A stretch of 64,000 nt of DNA from Actinomadura rayongensis (GTDB lineage Bacteria; Actinomycetota; Actinomycetes; Streptosporangiales; Streptosporangiaceae), in the NCBI RefSeq assembly GCF_009831215.1, contig NZ_WUTW01000002.1, positions 1,335,002-1,399,001 on the forward strand, given 5' to 3'. The notes beneath the pieces were generated by a model. The model saw only the letters and a program-made list of their open reading frames with translations, ran no database searches and was not told the origin of the DNA. The translations under genes and the position numbers were made by a program. Positions 1-8,783 of this stretch are shown here, piece after piece. Numbering within the stretch: position 1 is the first letter of the stretch; each line of letters opens with the position of its first letter.

Positions 1-113
1 CGAACGTCTGACAAGAACGCGCCCACGGCCCCAGACTGGGACCGTGGGCGACCAAGATCGGACGAAAAACAAGAAACCCCCCGGCCACAAGACCGGAGGA
101 AGATCAAAAGGAA

Positions 114-234
114 GGGGCGTGGGGGCGGAGCCCCCACATCGGGGGGTTCGGGGGGTCGTCCCCCCGACAAGCATGGCGCGGGACCCGAGGGAAGGTGCGG
201 CAAAGCCGCACCGAACACGGTCCGCCGACTCGCG
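114..234 (-). repeat. tRNA-trailer repeat, copy 1
   Basis: G/C-rich element lying directly 3' of the leftward tRNA-Leu. It holds three inverted repeats: GTGGGGGC/GCCCCCAC (119-136), GGGGGG/CCCCCC (141-165) and GGTGCGGC/GCCGCACC (194-212). It ends in GCCGACTCG next to the tRNA. A near-identical element sits at 25880-25994, again directly 3' of a leftward tRNA. Read on the minus strand it would form the tRNA trailer and probably its terminator. The 113 bases to its left hold a CGCCCACGG/CCGTGGGCG hairpin (19-50) and no convincing gene. Confidence 0.75.
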
Positions 235-317
235 TGGGCGAGGAGGGATTTGAACCCTCACATCCTTTCGGACACACGGACCTGAACCGTGCGCGTCTGC
301 CGTTCCGCCACTCGCCC
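235..317 (-). tRNA. tRNA-Leu (anticodon CAG)
   Basis: The minus strand folds as a class II tRNA. The acceptor stem pairs GGGCGAG with CTCGCCC, the anticodon stem-loop is GCACGG-TTCAGGT-CCGTGT with anticodon CAG, there is a long variable arm, and the T arm contains GGTTCAAATCC. The length is 83 nt without CCA, which is not encoded. A tRNA-Leu beside fhaA is the usual arrangement in origin-proximal actinobacterial chromosomes. Confidence 0.95.
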
Positions 318-445
318 GAGTGACCGCCCCGTCGCCGGGGTGCTCGAAGAGACTAGCACGCAGCGGACAGTGGATAGGTATCCATGTACTTCGGGAGAAC
401 CTTTGCACCTATACGATCGTCTACCAGTGGGGAAGGGAGGTGCCC

Positions 446-1201
446 GTGGGCGTCATTCAGCGCTTCGAGCGACGGCTGGAGGGCATGGTCGAAGGGGCCT
501 TCGCTCGTGCCTTCAAGTCGGAGCTGCAGCCGGTCGAGGTGGCCAGCGCTGTGCAGCGCGAGATGGACGATCGGGCCGCGATCGTGGCGCAGGGCCGCAC
601 GCTGGTGCCCAATGACTTCGTCGTGGAGATCTCCCAGCAGGACGGTCAGCGGCTGCAGGTGTACGCCGACAGCCTGAGCCAGGAGCTGGCGAACCTGGCG
701 CGCGAGTACGCCAAGGAGCAGGGCTACTCGTTCGTGGGGCCGGTGCGGGTCAGGTTCGAGAACGCGGGCGACCTCGCCACGGGCATGTTCCGGATCCGTT
801 CGGGCGTGATCCGGGGTTCGACGGTGGAGGGCGGGGAGATCCGCCGTCCGGTGAGCGACATTCCGCAGGGGGGCCGCGGGGGCGCGTTCGGCGGGCACCC
901 GCGGTTGCTGGTGACGACGGCCGTGGAGGGCTCGGACGCCACGCAGCGCACGTATGAGATCGCCACTCCGGTGACCCTGCTCGGCCGGGGGACGGACTGC
1001 GATCTGAGACTGGTCGATCCGGGCGTATCACGACATCATGCCGAGATCCGTGTAGAAGGCCCCGAAGTCGTCCTCGTGGATCTAGGGTCGACCAACGGTT
1101 CGTTCGTGAACGGCCAACCGATCCGGCGGGTGACGCTCGTCGACGGTTCCCGCGTCACGATGGGCCGGACGACCCTGGTGTTCCGCCGCGATAGGGAGTA
1201 A
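446..1201 (+). CDS. fhaA: FhaA, FHA-domain phosphothreonine reader
   Basis: Protein of 251 aa that reads Ser/Thr-kinase signals for peptidoglycan synthesis. The N-terminal ~120 residues are the DUF3662 domain of FhaA proteins, opening VGVIQRFERRLEGMVEG. A linker leads to a C-terminal FHA domain (roughly residues 165-250) with phosphopeptide-binding motifs GRGTDCDLRL, SRHHAEI and STNGSFVNG. The GTG at 446 is chosen because AGGGAGG lies 5 bases upstream and the family starts there; a frame extension upstream would run into the tRNA promoter region. First gene of the run fhaA-fhaB-pstP-rodA-pbpA-pknB, where FHA proteins bind substrates of PknB such as MviN. Function is by family; identification is secure. 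Confidence 0.95.
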   Translation: MGVIQRFERRLEGMVEGAFARAFKSELQPVEVASAVQREMDDRAAIVAQGRTLVPNDFVVEISQQDGQRLQVYADSLSQELANLAREYAKEQGYSFVGPVRVRFENAGDLATGMFRIRSGVIRGSTVEGGEIRRPVSDIPQGGRGGAFGGHPRLLVTTAVEGSDATQRTYEIATPVTLLGRGTDCDLRLVDPGVSRHHAEIRVEGPEVVLVDLGSTNGSFVNGQPIRRVTLVDGSRVTMGRTTLVFRRDRE

Positions 1202-1212
1202 CCCCCACTCCG

Positions 1213-1713
1213 ATGTCCGAATTCACCCTCACGCTGATCAAGCTGGCGTTCCTCGCGGTGCTCTGGCTGTTCGTCATCGCGGCCGTCGGAGTGATCCGCG
1301 CCGACCTGTTCGGCTCGAAGGCCGCCGCGCGGGCGGCCGAGCGCGCCGCCGCGCCCCGGCCGCAGAAGCCGCCGCGGGCACCCAAGGCACCCCGGGCGCC
1401 GCGCGGCGCCGCCGGCGGGAACGCGCCGACCAAGCTGGTCGTGGTGCAGGGCGAGCGGGCGGGCACCGTCATCGACCTGACCGACGTTCCGGTCACGATC
1501 GGCCGCGCGCATGACGCGACGCTGGTGCTGACCGACGACTACGCTTCGAGCCGACATGCCCGCATTTACGCGCAGAACGGTCAGTGGATCGTGGAAGATC
1601 TCGGTTCGACCAACGGGACGTACCTCGGCCGCACGAAGGTGACGCGGCCGATGCCGATCCCGCCGGGGGTGCCCGTCCGTATCGGCAAGACCGTGATCGA
1701 GCTGCGCAAATGA
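1213..1713 (+). CDS. fhaB: FhaB (FipA-like), membrane-anchored FHA protein
   Basis: Protein of 166 aa with one N-terminal membrane helix (about residues 5-28), an Ala/Pro/Arg-rich linker, and a C-terminal FHA domain (about 75-165). The FHA motifs are TIGRAHDATLVL, SSRHARIY and DLGSTNGTYLGR. It binds phosphothreonine proteins at the membrane. In mycobacteria the equivalent (FipA/FhaB) connects PknB signalling to FtsZ and the divisome. It starts 11 bases after fhaA. Its stop codon overlaps the start of pstP in an ATGA arrangement, so the two are probably translationally coupled. Confidence 0.93.
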   Translation: MSEFTLTLIKLAFLAVLWLFVIAAVGVIRADLFGSKAAARAAERAAAPRPQKPPRAPKAPRAPRGAAGGNAPTKLVVVQGERAGTVIDLTDVPVTIGRAHDATLVLTDDYASSRHARIYAQNGQWIVEDLGSTNGTYLGRTKVTRPMPIPPGVPVRIGKTVIELRK

Positions 1714-3260
1714 CGCTCGGGATCCGGTACGCCGCGCGCTCCGACGTCGGGATGCTGCGCGAGGGCAACGAGGACTCGGCGTACGCGGGGTCCTATCTGC
1801 TGGCCGTGGCCGACGGGATGGGCGGGCATGTCGGCGGCGAGATCGCGAGCGCGGCGGCGATCGAGGAACTGCGCAAGCTCGACACCGAGCTGCCGGCGCC
1901 GGAGCTGCTGGCGGCGCTGGAGAACACCGTCCGGACGGCGAACGACAACCTGCACCGGATCGTGGAGTCCGACCCGTCGCTGCAGGGCATGGGGACGACG
2001 CTCACGGCGATGCTGTGGGCGGGGGACCAGGTCGCGCTGGTCCACATCGGCGACTCGCGCGCGTACCTGCTGCGCGACGGCAGCCTGTACCAGATCACGC
2101 ACGACCACACGCTCGTCCAATCGCTGGTGGACGAGGGCCGGATCAGCCCGGACGAGGCGGCGTCGCACCCGCAGCGGTCGCTGCTGCTGCGCGCGCTGGA
2201 CGGGCGCGGCGAGGTCGACCCGGACCTGTCGCTGCGCGACGCGAAGGTCGGCGACCGGTACCTGCTGTGCTCCGACGGCCTGTCCGGCGTGGTCACCGCC
2301 GAGACGATCTTCCAGGTGCTGACCGACACGCCCGAGCCGGAGCAGGCCGTCCGGCAGCTCATCGACCTGGCGAACCGGGGCGGCGGGCCGGACAACATCA
2401 CCTGCGTCGTCGCGGACGTCGTCGAGCTGGGCGGGCCGCCGCCGCGGCCGGGCCAGGGGCACGCGGTGGGCGCGGCGGCGTCGGCGTCCCCGCCGGACCC
2501 GGCGGGCGCGAGCCCGGTCCAGGACACGCCGGCGCGCCGGGCCGCGCAGCTGCGCGACACGATGCCGCAGCCGCCGGTGGCGGTGGACGAGCTGCCGCCG
2601 CCGCAGGCCGCCGCGCCGCCGCAGCGGATGAGCCCGGGCGCGACCCTGCCGGACCCGGTGCCCCGGCGGACGCGCGGCGGCGGGATGCGCCGCTGGACGT
2701 GGCTGATCGTCGTCGCGGGCGTGGCCGTCGTCGGGATCGCGGCCGTGGCGTTCGTGGTGCTGCAGAACGTCCGCAGCGGTTATTACATCGGCCAGGAGAA
2801 CGGCACGGTCGTCCTGTACCGGGGGACGACGCAGGAGGTGCCGGGCCTGTCGCTGTCGCGCCGCGCGAAGAACCAGCCGAACCCGCCGATCGCGGTGGCC
2901 GACCTCCCGCAGGACCGGCAGGTCGCCGTCCGCGCGAAGTACGAGGTCAAGGGGCCGGGCGCGGTGGACGACCTGCGCGGGCAGGTGTGCCGGCACGCGA
3001 TCGTGGAGAGCGGCGGGAAGCTGGAGATCGTCCGGGGCCGCAAGCAGCAGAACTGCAAGGAGACCAAGGTCGCGGGCAGCCAGGTGGCCGTCGCCGAGCT
3101 GCCGACCGACGACGCGGCGAAGGTCCGGTCCGGAGCGTTCGCGTTCCCGAGCCGTCAGCAGGCCGAGCAGAAGCTCACCGAGCTGACGCAGCACCGCGAC
3201 CAGTGCCGCACCGCCGCCGCGACGATCAAGAACTGCCCCGGTGGGGACGGCCACCGATGA
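1710..3260 (+). CDS. pstP: PstP, PP2C-type Ser/Thr phosphatase
   Basis: Protein of 516 aa that dephosphorylates PknB and its substrates at the membrane. The PP2C catalytic domain occupies about residues 1-240. Its metal-binding motifs are visible in order: NEDSAY near 18, VADGMGGH near 35, HIGDSRAYL near 113, LLCSDGL near 187 and GGPDNITCVV near 226. A Pro/Ala-rich juxtamembrane segment leads to one membrane helix at about 330-352 and an extracellular domain of ~165 residues containing paired cysteines. The ATG at 1710 overlaps the fhaB stop. The stop overlaps the next ATG, so the operon is tightly coupled. Confidence 0.95.
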   Translation: MTLGIRYAARSDVGMLREGNEDSAYAGSYLLAVADGMGGHVGGEIASAAAIEELRKLDTELPAPELLAALENTVRTANDNLHRIVESDPSLQGMGTTLTAMLWAGDQVALVHIGDSRAYLLRDGSLYQITHDHTLVQSLVDEGRISPDEAASHPQRSLLLRALDGRGEVDPDLSLRDAKVGDRYLLCSDGLSGVVTAETIFQVLTDTPEPEQAVRQLIDLANRGGGPDNITCVVADVVELGGPPPRPGQGHAVGAAASASPPDPAGASPVQDTPARRAAQLRDTMPQPPVAVDELPPPQAAAPPQRMSPGATLPDPVPRRTRGGGMRRWTWLIVVAGVAVVGIAAVAFVVLQNVRSGYYIGQENGTVVLYRGTTQEVPGLSLSRRAKNQPNPPIAVADLPQDRQVAVRAKYEVKGPGAVDDLRGQVCRHAIVESGGKLEIVRGRKQQNCKETKVAGSQVAVAELPTDDAAKVRSGAFAFPSRQQAEQKLTELTQHRDQCRTAAATIKNCPGGDGHR

Positions 3261-4849
3261 CGATGACGTCCCTCGGCGAGCAGATCCGGGCGCGGATCCC
3301 CTACCAGCGCCGCAACGCCGCCTCGCTGGCGCTGCTGGCGTTCGCGATGATCCTGACGCTGTCGGCGTTCGCCGAGGTCGGGCTCGCCCGGGACGGCACC
3401 ATCCCGAGCGGCCTGTTCGTGTACGGCGGCGGGCTGGTGATCCTGGCGGTCGTCGCGTACGTCGTCCAGCTCAAGTTCGCGTCGTACGCCGACCCGCTGC
3501 TGCTGCCGCTCGCGGTGGCGCTGAACGGGCTCGGCCTGGCGATGATCTACCGGCTGGACCTGGACACCAGCCGGGACCGCAAGGTCGCCGAGATGGCCGG
3601 CAAGCACTTCCTGAAGGACGCGGCCGACGTCCCGAGCCAGCTCATGTGGACGTTCGTCGGCATCGGCCTGTTCGTCGCCGCGATCCTGCTCATGCGGGAC
3701 ACGAACCGCCCGGACGCCCCGCTGTCCTTCACGCCGAAGAAGGCGCAGCGCTACACCTACATCATCGGCCTGACGGCGATCGTGCTGCTGCTGCTGCCGA
3801 TCGTGCCGGGCATCGGCGCGTCCATCAACGGCGCGCGGGTGTGGATCCACATCGGGCCGTTCTCGGTGCAGCCGGGCGAGTTCGCGAAGCTGTTCCTGGT
3901 CGTGTTCTTCGCCGGGTACCTGGTGAACAAGCGGCAGGCGATGTCGCTGATCGGCAAGAAGGTGGGCCCGATGAGCCTGCCGCGCGCCCGCGACCTCGGC
4001 CCGATCCTCGTGATCTGGTTCTTCTCGCTCGGCGTCCTGTTCATGCAGAAGGACCTCGGGACGGCGCTGCTCTACTTCGGCCTGTTCGTCTCGATGCTGT
4101 ACATCGCGACGCAGCGGGTGTCGTGGGTCGTGATCGGTCTCGGGCTGCTCGCGGTGGGCGTGTTCGTCGCGACGCAGCTCCCGTTCATGGGCCACGTCAA
4201 CCAGCGCATCGACATCTGGCAGAACCCCACGCCGTACTACGACGGCGGGTGCCTGCTGGACAGCGGCAAGGTCGTCCCGGTCAACCCCAACACCGACCTG
4301 TTCAAGGCGGCGAAGGCGGCGGGCTCGTCGTTCCCCGGCCAGTCGGCGTGCATCAAGCTCGGCGGCGAGTACTCCGACAGCGCGCAGCTCATGAAGGGCA
4401 TGTTCGCGCTCGGCGAGGGCGGCGTGCTCGGGACGGGCCTCGGCCAGGGCCAGCCGTGGCAGACGCCGCTGTCGTTCAGCGACTTCATCTTCGACTCGAT
4501 GGGCGAGGAGCTGGGCCTCACCGGGCTCATGGCGCTGCTGCTGATCTACGCGCTGATCGTCCAGCGCGGGATGAAGACGGCCGTGGCCGCGCGAGATCCG
4601 TTCCTGAAGCTGTTCGCGGGCGGCGTGTCGTTCGTGGTGGCGCTCCAGGTCTTCGTGATCGTCGGCGGTGTCACCAAGCTGATCCCACTGACCGGCCTGA
4701 CCACCCCGTTCCTCTCCCAGGGCGGTTCGTCGCTCATGGCGAACTGGATTCTGATCGCGATCCTCGTCCGGATGAGCCACGACGCGCGCAAGCCCGCGCC
4801 GCAGTCCATCCAGGACGAGGGCATGACCCAGATCGTGAGCACCCGGTGA
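3257..4849 (+). CDS. rodA: RodA/FtsW-family SEDS peptidoglycan glycosyltransferase
   Basis: Polytopic protein of 530 aa that polymerises lipid II into glycan strands with a partner class B PBP, here the adjacent pbpA. SEDS signatures are visible: a SINGARVWIHIGPFSVQPGE segment around residues 191-210, and near the C-terminus PLTGLTTPFLSQGGSSLMAN. There are about 10-12 hydrophobic helices. The extracellular loop after PFMGHVNQRIDIWQNP is long and holds two cysteines, typical of actinobacterial RodA. The start ATG overlaps the pstP stop. It could be named ftsW; the gene order favours the RodA-type copy of this cluster. Confidence 0.94.
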   Translation: MTMTSLGEQIRARIPYQRRNAASLALLAFAMILTLSAFAEVGLARDGTIPSGLFVYGGGLVILAVVAYVVQLKFASYADPLLLPLAVALNGLGLAMIYRLDLDTSRDRKVAEMAGKHFLKDAADVPSQLMWTFVGIGLFVAAILLMRDTNRPDAPLSFTPKKAQRYTYIIGLTAIVLLLLPIVPGIGASINGARVWIHIGPFSVQPGEFAKLFLVVFFAGYLVNKRQAMSLIGKKVGPMSLPRARDLGPILVIWFFSLGVLFMQKDLGTALLYFGLFVSMLYIATQRVSWVVIGLGLLAVGVFVATQLPFMGHVNQRIDIWQNPTPYYDGGCLLDSGKVVPVNPNTDLFKAAKAAGSSFPGQSACIKLGGEYSDSAQLMKGMFALGEGGVLGTGLGQGQPWQTPLSFSDFIFDSMGEELGLTGLMALLLIYALIVQRGMKTAVAARDPFLKLFAGGVSFVVALQVFVIVGGVTKLIPLTGLTTPFLSQGGSSLMANWILIAILVRMSHDARKPAPQSIQDEGMTQIVSTR

Positions 4850-4883
4850 CCTTCCTCCCCCCGACGACGCGGCGGTGCGCCCC

Positions 4884-6359
4884 GTGAACATGGACAAGCC
4901 GATCCGCCGTGTGGCGATCTTCGGAATGCTGCTGTTCTTCGGGCTCATGATCCAGGTCAACTACGTCCAGGGCTCGGAGGCCGAGAGCCTGCGCAACGAC
5001 CCGAACAACGCGCGGCAGTACCAGAACGTCTTCAACAGCCCGCGCGGGCAGATCACCGCGGGCGGCGAAGTGCTGGCGTCGTCGTCGCTGACCGGCAAGG
5101 ACAACCCCAAGTACGGCCGCACCTACAAGGACGGCCTGGCGTTCTCCCCGGTCACCGGGTACTTCAACGGCGGCGCGTCCAAGGTCGAGCTGGCCTACAA
5201 CTCGCTGCTCGGCGGCACCGACAAGCGCATCACCCACCAGCGCTGGTTCGACACGTTCATCGGCAAGAAGGCCGAGGGCGCGAACGTGGAGCTGGCGCTG
5301 GACCCGGACGCGCAGCGCCGGGCGTACCAGCTCCTGAAGAACGGGACGACCCGCCGGGCGGGCGCCGCGGTGATCGACATCAGGACCGGCGCGGTGAAGG
5401 TGCTGTCCTCGTCGTCGTCGTTCGACCCGAACCTCGTCGCGCCGCAGACGGGCGAGAAGGGCGTCAAGGTCCTGGAGCAGCTCGACGGGCAGCGCGGCGT
5501 CATCCAGCCGCTGATCGACAACGGGATGAGCCAGACGTTCCCGCCCGGATCGTCGTTCAAGACGGTCGTCGCGGCGATGGCGCTGGACGAGCTGGGGATG
5601 ACCAAGACGTCCACGGTGAACACCGGGCCGCTGATCCTGCCCGAGTCGGGCAACCCGCTGCCGAACTCCCACGACGGCGGGAGCTGCGCCGGGTCCGCGC
5701 CGCTGATCGGCGCGTTCGCCGAGTCCTGCAACACGACGTTCGGGCGGATCGCGCTGGACGCGGGCATCCAGAAGCTGCACGACGAGTCCAGCAAGTTCGG
5801 CTTCAACCGGCACTGGGCGATCGAGCCGCTGGTCAAGCCCGCCGAGAGCGACGTCCCGCTGTCGTACGTGGACGCCAACGGCAACAAGGTCACGACGGGC
5901 CGGGACGGCACCGCGCGGTCCGGCATCGGGCAGGAGAACGTCCGGGCCACGCCGCTGCAGATGGCGATGGTCGCGGCGGCGGTCGCCAACGACGGCAAGA
6001 TCATGCAGCCGTACCTCGTCCAGAAGGTGACCACCAAGGACCAGAAGACGCTGTACGAGGCCAACGCCAAGGTGTTCTCCGAGGCGATGAAGTCCGACAC
6101 GGCGAGCCAGCTCCGCGAGATGATGCGCGCCGTCGTCAACGAGGGCACCGCCAAGAACCTCATCGGCCAGAACATCGCCGGCAAGACCGGCACCGCCGAG
6201 CAGGGCGCGGGCCTCCCGAACGCGCGGTGGTTCGTCGGGTTCAGCCCGATCGAGAACCCCCGGTACGCGTTCGCGGTCGTGACCGAGGGTTCGGGCGACG
6301 GCGCGTCCGGCGCCGGGCCCATCGCCGCGTCGATCATGGCGCAGGTGCGGCGGAAGTGA
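4884..6359 (+). CDS. pbpA: PbpA, class B penicillin-binding protein
   Basis: Transpeptidase of 491 aa that cross-links glycan made by the neighbouring RodA/FtsW. One N-terminal membrane helix (about residues 9-27) is followed by a dimerisation region and the transpeptidase domain. The active-site triad is PPGSSFKTV (SxxK), ESCNTTF (SxN) and AGKTGTAEQ (KTG). Possible starts are GTG 4875, GTG 4884 and ATG 4890. GTG 4884 is preferred because GGCGG lies about 8 bases upstream and the family begins MNxxKPIRR. It lies 34 bases after rodA. Confidence 0.92.
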   Translation: MNMDKPIRRVAIFGMLLFFGLMIQVNYVQGSEAESLRNDPNNARQYQNVFNSPRGQITAGGEVLASSSLTGKDNPKYGRTYKDGLAFSPVTGYFNGGASKVELAYNSLLGGTDKRITHQRWFDTFIGKKAEGANVELALDPDAQRRAYQLLKNGTTRRAGAAVIDIRTGAVKVLSSSSSFDPNLVAPQTGEKGVKVLEQLDGQRGVIQPLIDNGMSQTFPPGSSFKTVVAAMALDELGMTKTSTVNTGPLILPESGNPLPNSHDGGSCAGSAPLIGAFAESCNTTFGRIALDAGIQKLHDESSKFGFNRHWAIEPLVKPAESDVPLSYVDANGNKVTTGRDGTARSGIGQENVRATPLQMAMVAAAVANDGKIMQPYLVQKVTTKDQKTLYEANAKVFSEAMKSDTASQLREMMRAVVNEGTAKNLIGQNIAGKTGTAEQGAGLPNARWFVGFSPIENPRYAFAVVTEGSGDGASGAGPIAASIMAQVRRK

Positions 6360-6728
6360 CCCGCGACGGCGCACGGCCGGTTCTCCATGGACCGGTTTTC
6401 GACGGACCGGTTTTTGACGGGCCGCGCGCACCGGCTACCCTCCTGCGGAGAACGGCGACCGGGCGACGAGGCCCGGCGCCCGACCGCTCCCGCCCGCCCG
6501 CCGGGCCGATCCGGTGCCGCCGCGCACCCGCTTCCCCGTCCGTCCCGGCAACGTCCGGGGCCGCGGCGGCGATGACATCTCGACGACCCTTGCCGCCCGG
6601 GCCGGGGCCGACCACCCTGACGGAGACGACCACGACTCCGTCAACTCGGAGCCCGTCTCCCCCGCGCACACCGGTCGGGGAGCTAGGTTCGGAGGACCAG
6701 GCGTAGAGGTACGAGGGAAAGTACGGAT
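6360..6728. other. Non-coding gap upstream of pknB with short tandem repeats
   Basis: This 369-base stretch separates pbpA from pknB and presumably holds a pknB promoter. A 15-bp direct repeat (GGACCGGTTTTYGAC) occurs twice in tandem at 6389-6418, with a weaker third copy just before it. Short open frames here have no convincing start or family resemblance. pknA, which occupies this position in mycobacteria, is absent. Confidence 0.5.
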
Positions 6729-8546
6729 ATGAGTCAACCTCGGCTGCTCGGCGGCCGGTACGAGCTCGACACCGTCATCGGACGCGGTGGCATGGCCGAG
6801 GTGTACCGTGCCCGCGACCTGCGCCTCGACCGGGTGGTCGCGGTCAAGACCCTGCGGTCCGACCTCGCCCGCGACCCGACGTTCCAGGAGCGGTTCCGGC
6901 GCGAGGCCCAGTCCGCGGCGTCGCTGAACCACCCGTCCGTCATCGCCGTGTACGACACCGGCGAGGACATGATCGGCGACAACTCGATCCCGTACATCGT
7001 CATGGAGTACGTGGACGGCAGCACGCTGCGCGACCTCCTGCGGGAGAACCGCGCGCTGCGGCCGGAGAAGGCGCTGGAGATCACCGACGGGATCCTGCGG
7101 GCGCTGGACTACAGCCACCGGGGCGGGATCGTCCACCGCGACATCAAGCCGGCGAACGTGATGCTGACCCGCAACCACGAGGTCAAGGTCATGGACTTCG
7201 GCATCGCGCGGGCGATGGCCGACTCGGCGGCGACGATGACGCAGACGGCGCAGGTCATCGGCACCGCGCAGTACCTGTCGCCGGAGCAGGCGCGGGGCGA
7301 GCGGGTCGACACCCGCAGCGACATCTACTCGACGGGGTGCGTCCTCTACGAGCTGCTGACGGGGCGTCCGCCGTTCACCGGGGACTCGCCGGTCGCGATC
7401 GCCTACCAGCACGTCCGGGAGGAGCCGATCCCGCCGTCGCAGGTGGATCCGGACATCCCGCAGTGGGCGGACGCGATCGTCCTCAAGGCGATGGCGAAGA
7501 ACGCCGACCACCGGTACCAGAACGCGACGGAGTTCCGGCAGGAGATCCAGCGGGTCCTGCACGGGCAGCCGGTCGCGTCGACGGCGGCGTCCACGATGAT
7601 GATGGGCGGGCCGCCGGCGACGCAGGTCATGGGCGGCGTGCCGGGCGGGCCCGGACGGACGCAGATGCAGCGGCCCGTCCGCAACGGGTACGACGATCTG
7701 CCGCCCGTCCACTACGACGACGAGCCCGAGCGCGGCGGGGGCGGCAAGAAGGCCGCGATCTGGATCGCGCTGGCCGTGCTCGTGATCGCGGGCGCGGCGG
7801 TGCTCGGGCTGGTCCTGTCCAACGGGAACGACAAGGGGCCGCCGAAGGTCGCGGTCCCGGCCGTCGCGGACATGTCGCTGGCGGACGCGAAGGCGGCGAT
7901 CGAGAAGGCCGGCCTGCGCGTCAATCCCGAGATCAAGCGGGCGTACAACGACGAGGTCGACAAGAACAAGGTCATCGAGAGCGACCCGCCGGCCGAGAAC
8001 CAGGTGGCGAAGAACTCCGAGGTGACGCTGACGATCTCGCGCGGGCCCAAGCCGCCCGAGGAGGTCGAGGTCCCGAACGTCCGGGGCGACCCGTCGGCGG
8101 ACGCGCAGCAGCAGCTCGAGGGCGCCGGGTTCAACGTCGAGATCAAGCAGGAGAAGTCCAACAGCGTCCAGCAGGGCAACGTCATCCGGACGGACCCGTC
8201 GGGCGGCTCGAAGGCGAAGAAGAACTCGACGGTGACGATGTACGTGTCGTCGGGTGCGAACCTCGTCACCATCCCGGACCTCACGAACCGGAGCGCCAAG
8301 ACGGCCTGCACGCAGCTCAAGGTGCTCGGCCTGCGGTGCGACATCCAGGAGGCCGCGCCGCCGCTCGGCAACACGACGCAGGCCGGATGGGTGTGGCAGC
8401 AGAACTCGCCGGCCGGGTCGAAGGCCACGCCGGGCGAGTCGGTGACGATCATGGTGGTGCCCAAGCAGTCGGCGCCGCCCACCTCGCCGACCCCGCCGGG
8501 GAACGGCGGCGGGAACGGGAACAACGGGTTCCCGTTCCCGCACTAG
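6729..8546 (+). CDS. pknB: PknB-type Ser/Thr protein kinase with PASTA domains
   Basis: Membrane receptor kinase of 605 aa controlling cell-wall growth and division. The kinase domain spans about residues 11-275: glycine loop GRGGMAEVYRA, VAVKTL lysine, HRDIKPANVM catalytic loop, DFGIARA, and an activation loop with candidate autophosphorylated threonines in ATMTQTAQVIGTAQY. A linker and one membrane helix (about 341-364) precede three extracellular PASTA repeats (about 374-440, 446-508, 512-578), which bind muropeptides or lipid II. The ATG at 6729 lies behind GAGGGAAA. It is the only Ser/Thr kinase in this block, as in Streptomyces. Confidence 0.95.
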   Translation: MSQPRLLGGRYELDTVIGRGGMAEVYRARDLRLDRVVAVKTLRSDLARDPTFQERFRREAQSAASLNHPSVIAVYDTGEDMIGDNSIPYIVMEYVDGSTLRDLLRENRALRPEKALEITDGILRALDYSHRGGIVHRDIKPANVMLTRNHEVKVMDFGIARAMADSAATMTQTAQVIGTAQYLSPEQARGERVDTRSDIYSTGCVLYELLTGRPPFTGDSPVAIAYQHVREEPIPPSQVDPDIPQWADAIVLKAMAKNADHRYQNATEFRQEIQRVLHGQPVASTAASTMMMGGPPATQVMGGVPGGPGRTQMQRPVRNGYDDLPPVHYDDEPERGGGGKKAAIWIALAVLVIAGAAVLGLVLSNGNDKGPPKVAVPAVADMSLADAKAAIEKAGLRVNPEIKRAYNDEVDKNKVIESDPPAENQVAKNSEVTLTISRGPKPPEEVEVPNVRGDPSADAQQQLEGAGFNVEIKQEKSNSVQQGNVIRTDPSGGSKAKKNSTVTMYVSSGANLVTIPDLTNRSAKTACTQLKVLGLRCDIQEAAPPLGNTTQAGWVWQQNSPAGSKATPGESVTIMVVPKQSAPPTSPTPPGNGGGNGNNGFPFPH

Positions 8547-8564
8547 CGGCCGGGCGCGAACGGT

Positions 8565-8600
8565 GAAGGCCCGGCCCCCGGGGAGGGGGGCCGGGCCTTC
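8565..8600 (+). terminator. Terminator after pknB
   Basis: A strong hairpin with GAAGGCCCGGCCCCC pairing GGGGGCCGGGCCTTC lies 18 bases after the pknB stop, followed by GTCCTT. Confidence 0.85.
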
Positions 8601-8692
8601 GTCCTTGCGTCGGGGAGTCCCACCCCCTGGCTCCCCACCGTCTGAGATGACGGGCGGGAGCGTCGAGTTCGGGCCGCCGACGAGAATTGGCA

Positions 8693-8731
8693 GAGGGCTT
8701 CCGCCACTCGGGGGCAATGGCGGAAGCCCTC
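8693..8731 (-). terminator. Terminator after pabA
   Basis: A perfect 14-bp stem (GAGGGCTTCCGCCA/TGGCGGAAGCCCTC) with an 11-base loop, 52 bases past the pabA stop. It could act in both directions between convergent pknB and pabA. Confidence 0.7.
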
Positions 8732-8783
8732 GTTCTGGACTTCGGTGGGATCCACCCGTGTGTTACACGTTTCCGTAGAAATT

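Noticed and set aside
2015..3256. Upstream extension of the RodA/FtsW frame
   Set aside because: It overlaps the PstP catalytic domain in another frame. The ATG at 3257 overlaps the pstP stop and gives the family N-terminus.
6514..6732. Short Arg/Gly/Pro-rich frame before pknB
   Set aside because: No ribosome site, overlaps the pknB leader, and its composition is typical of random high-GC frames.
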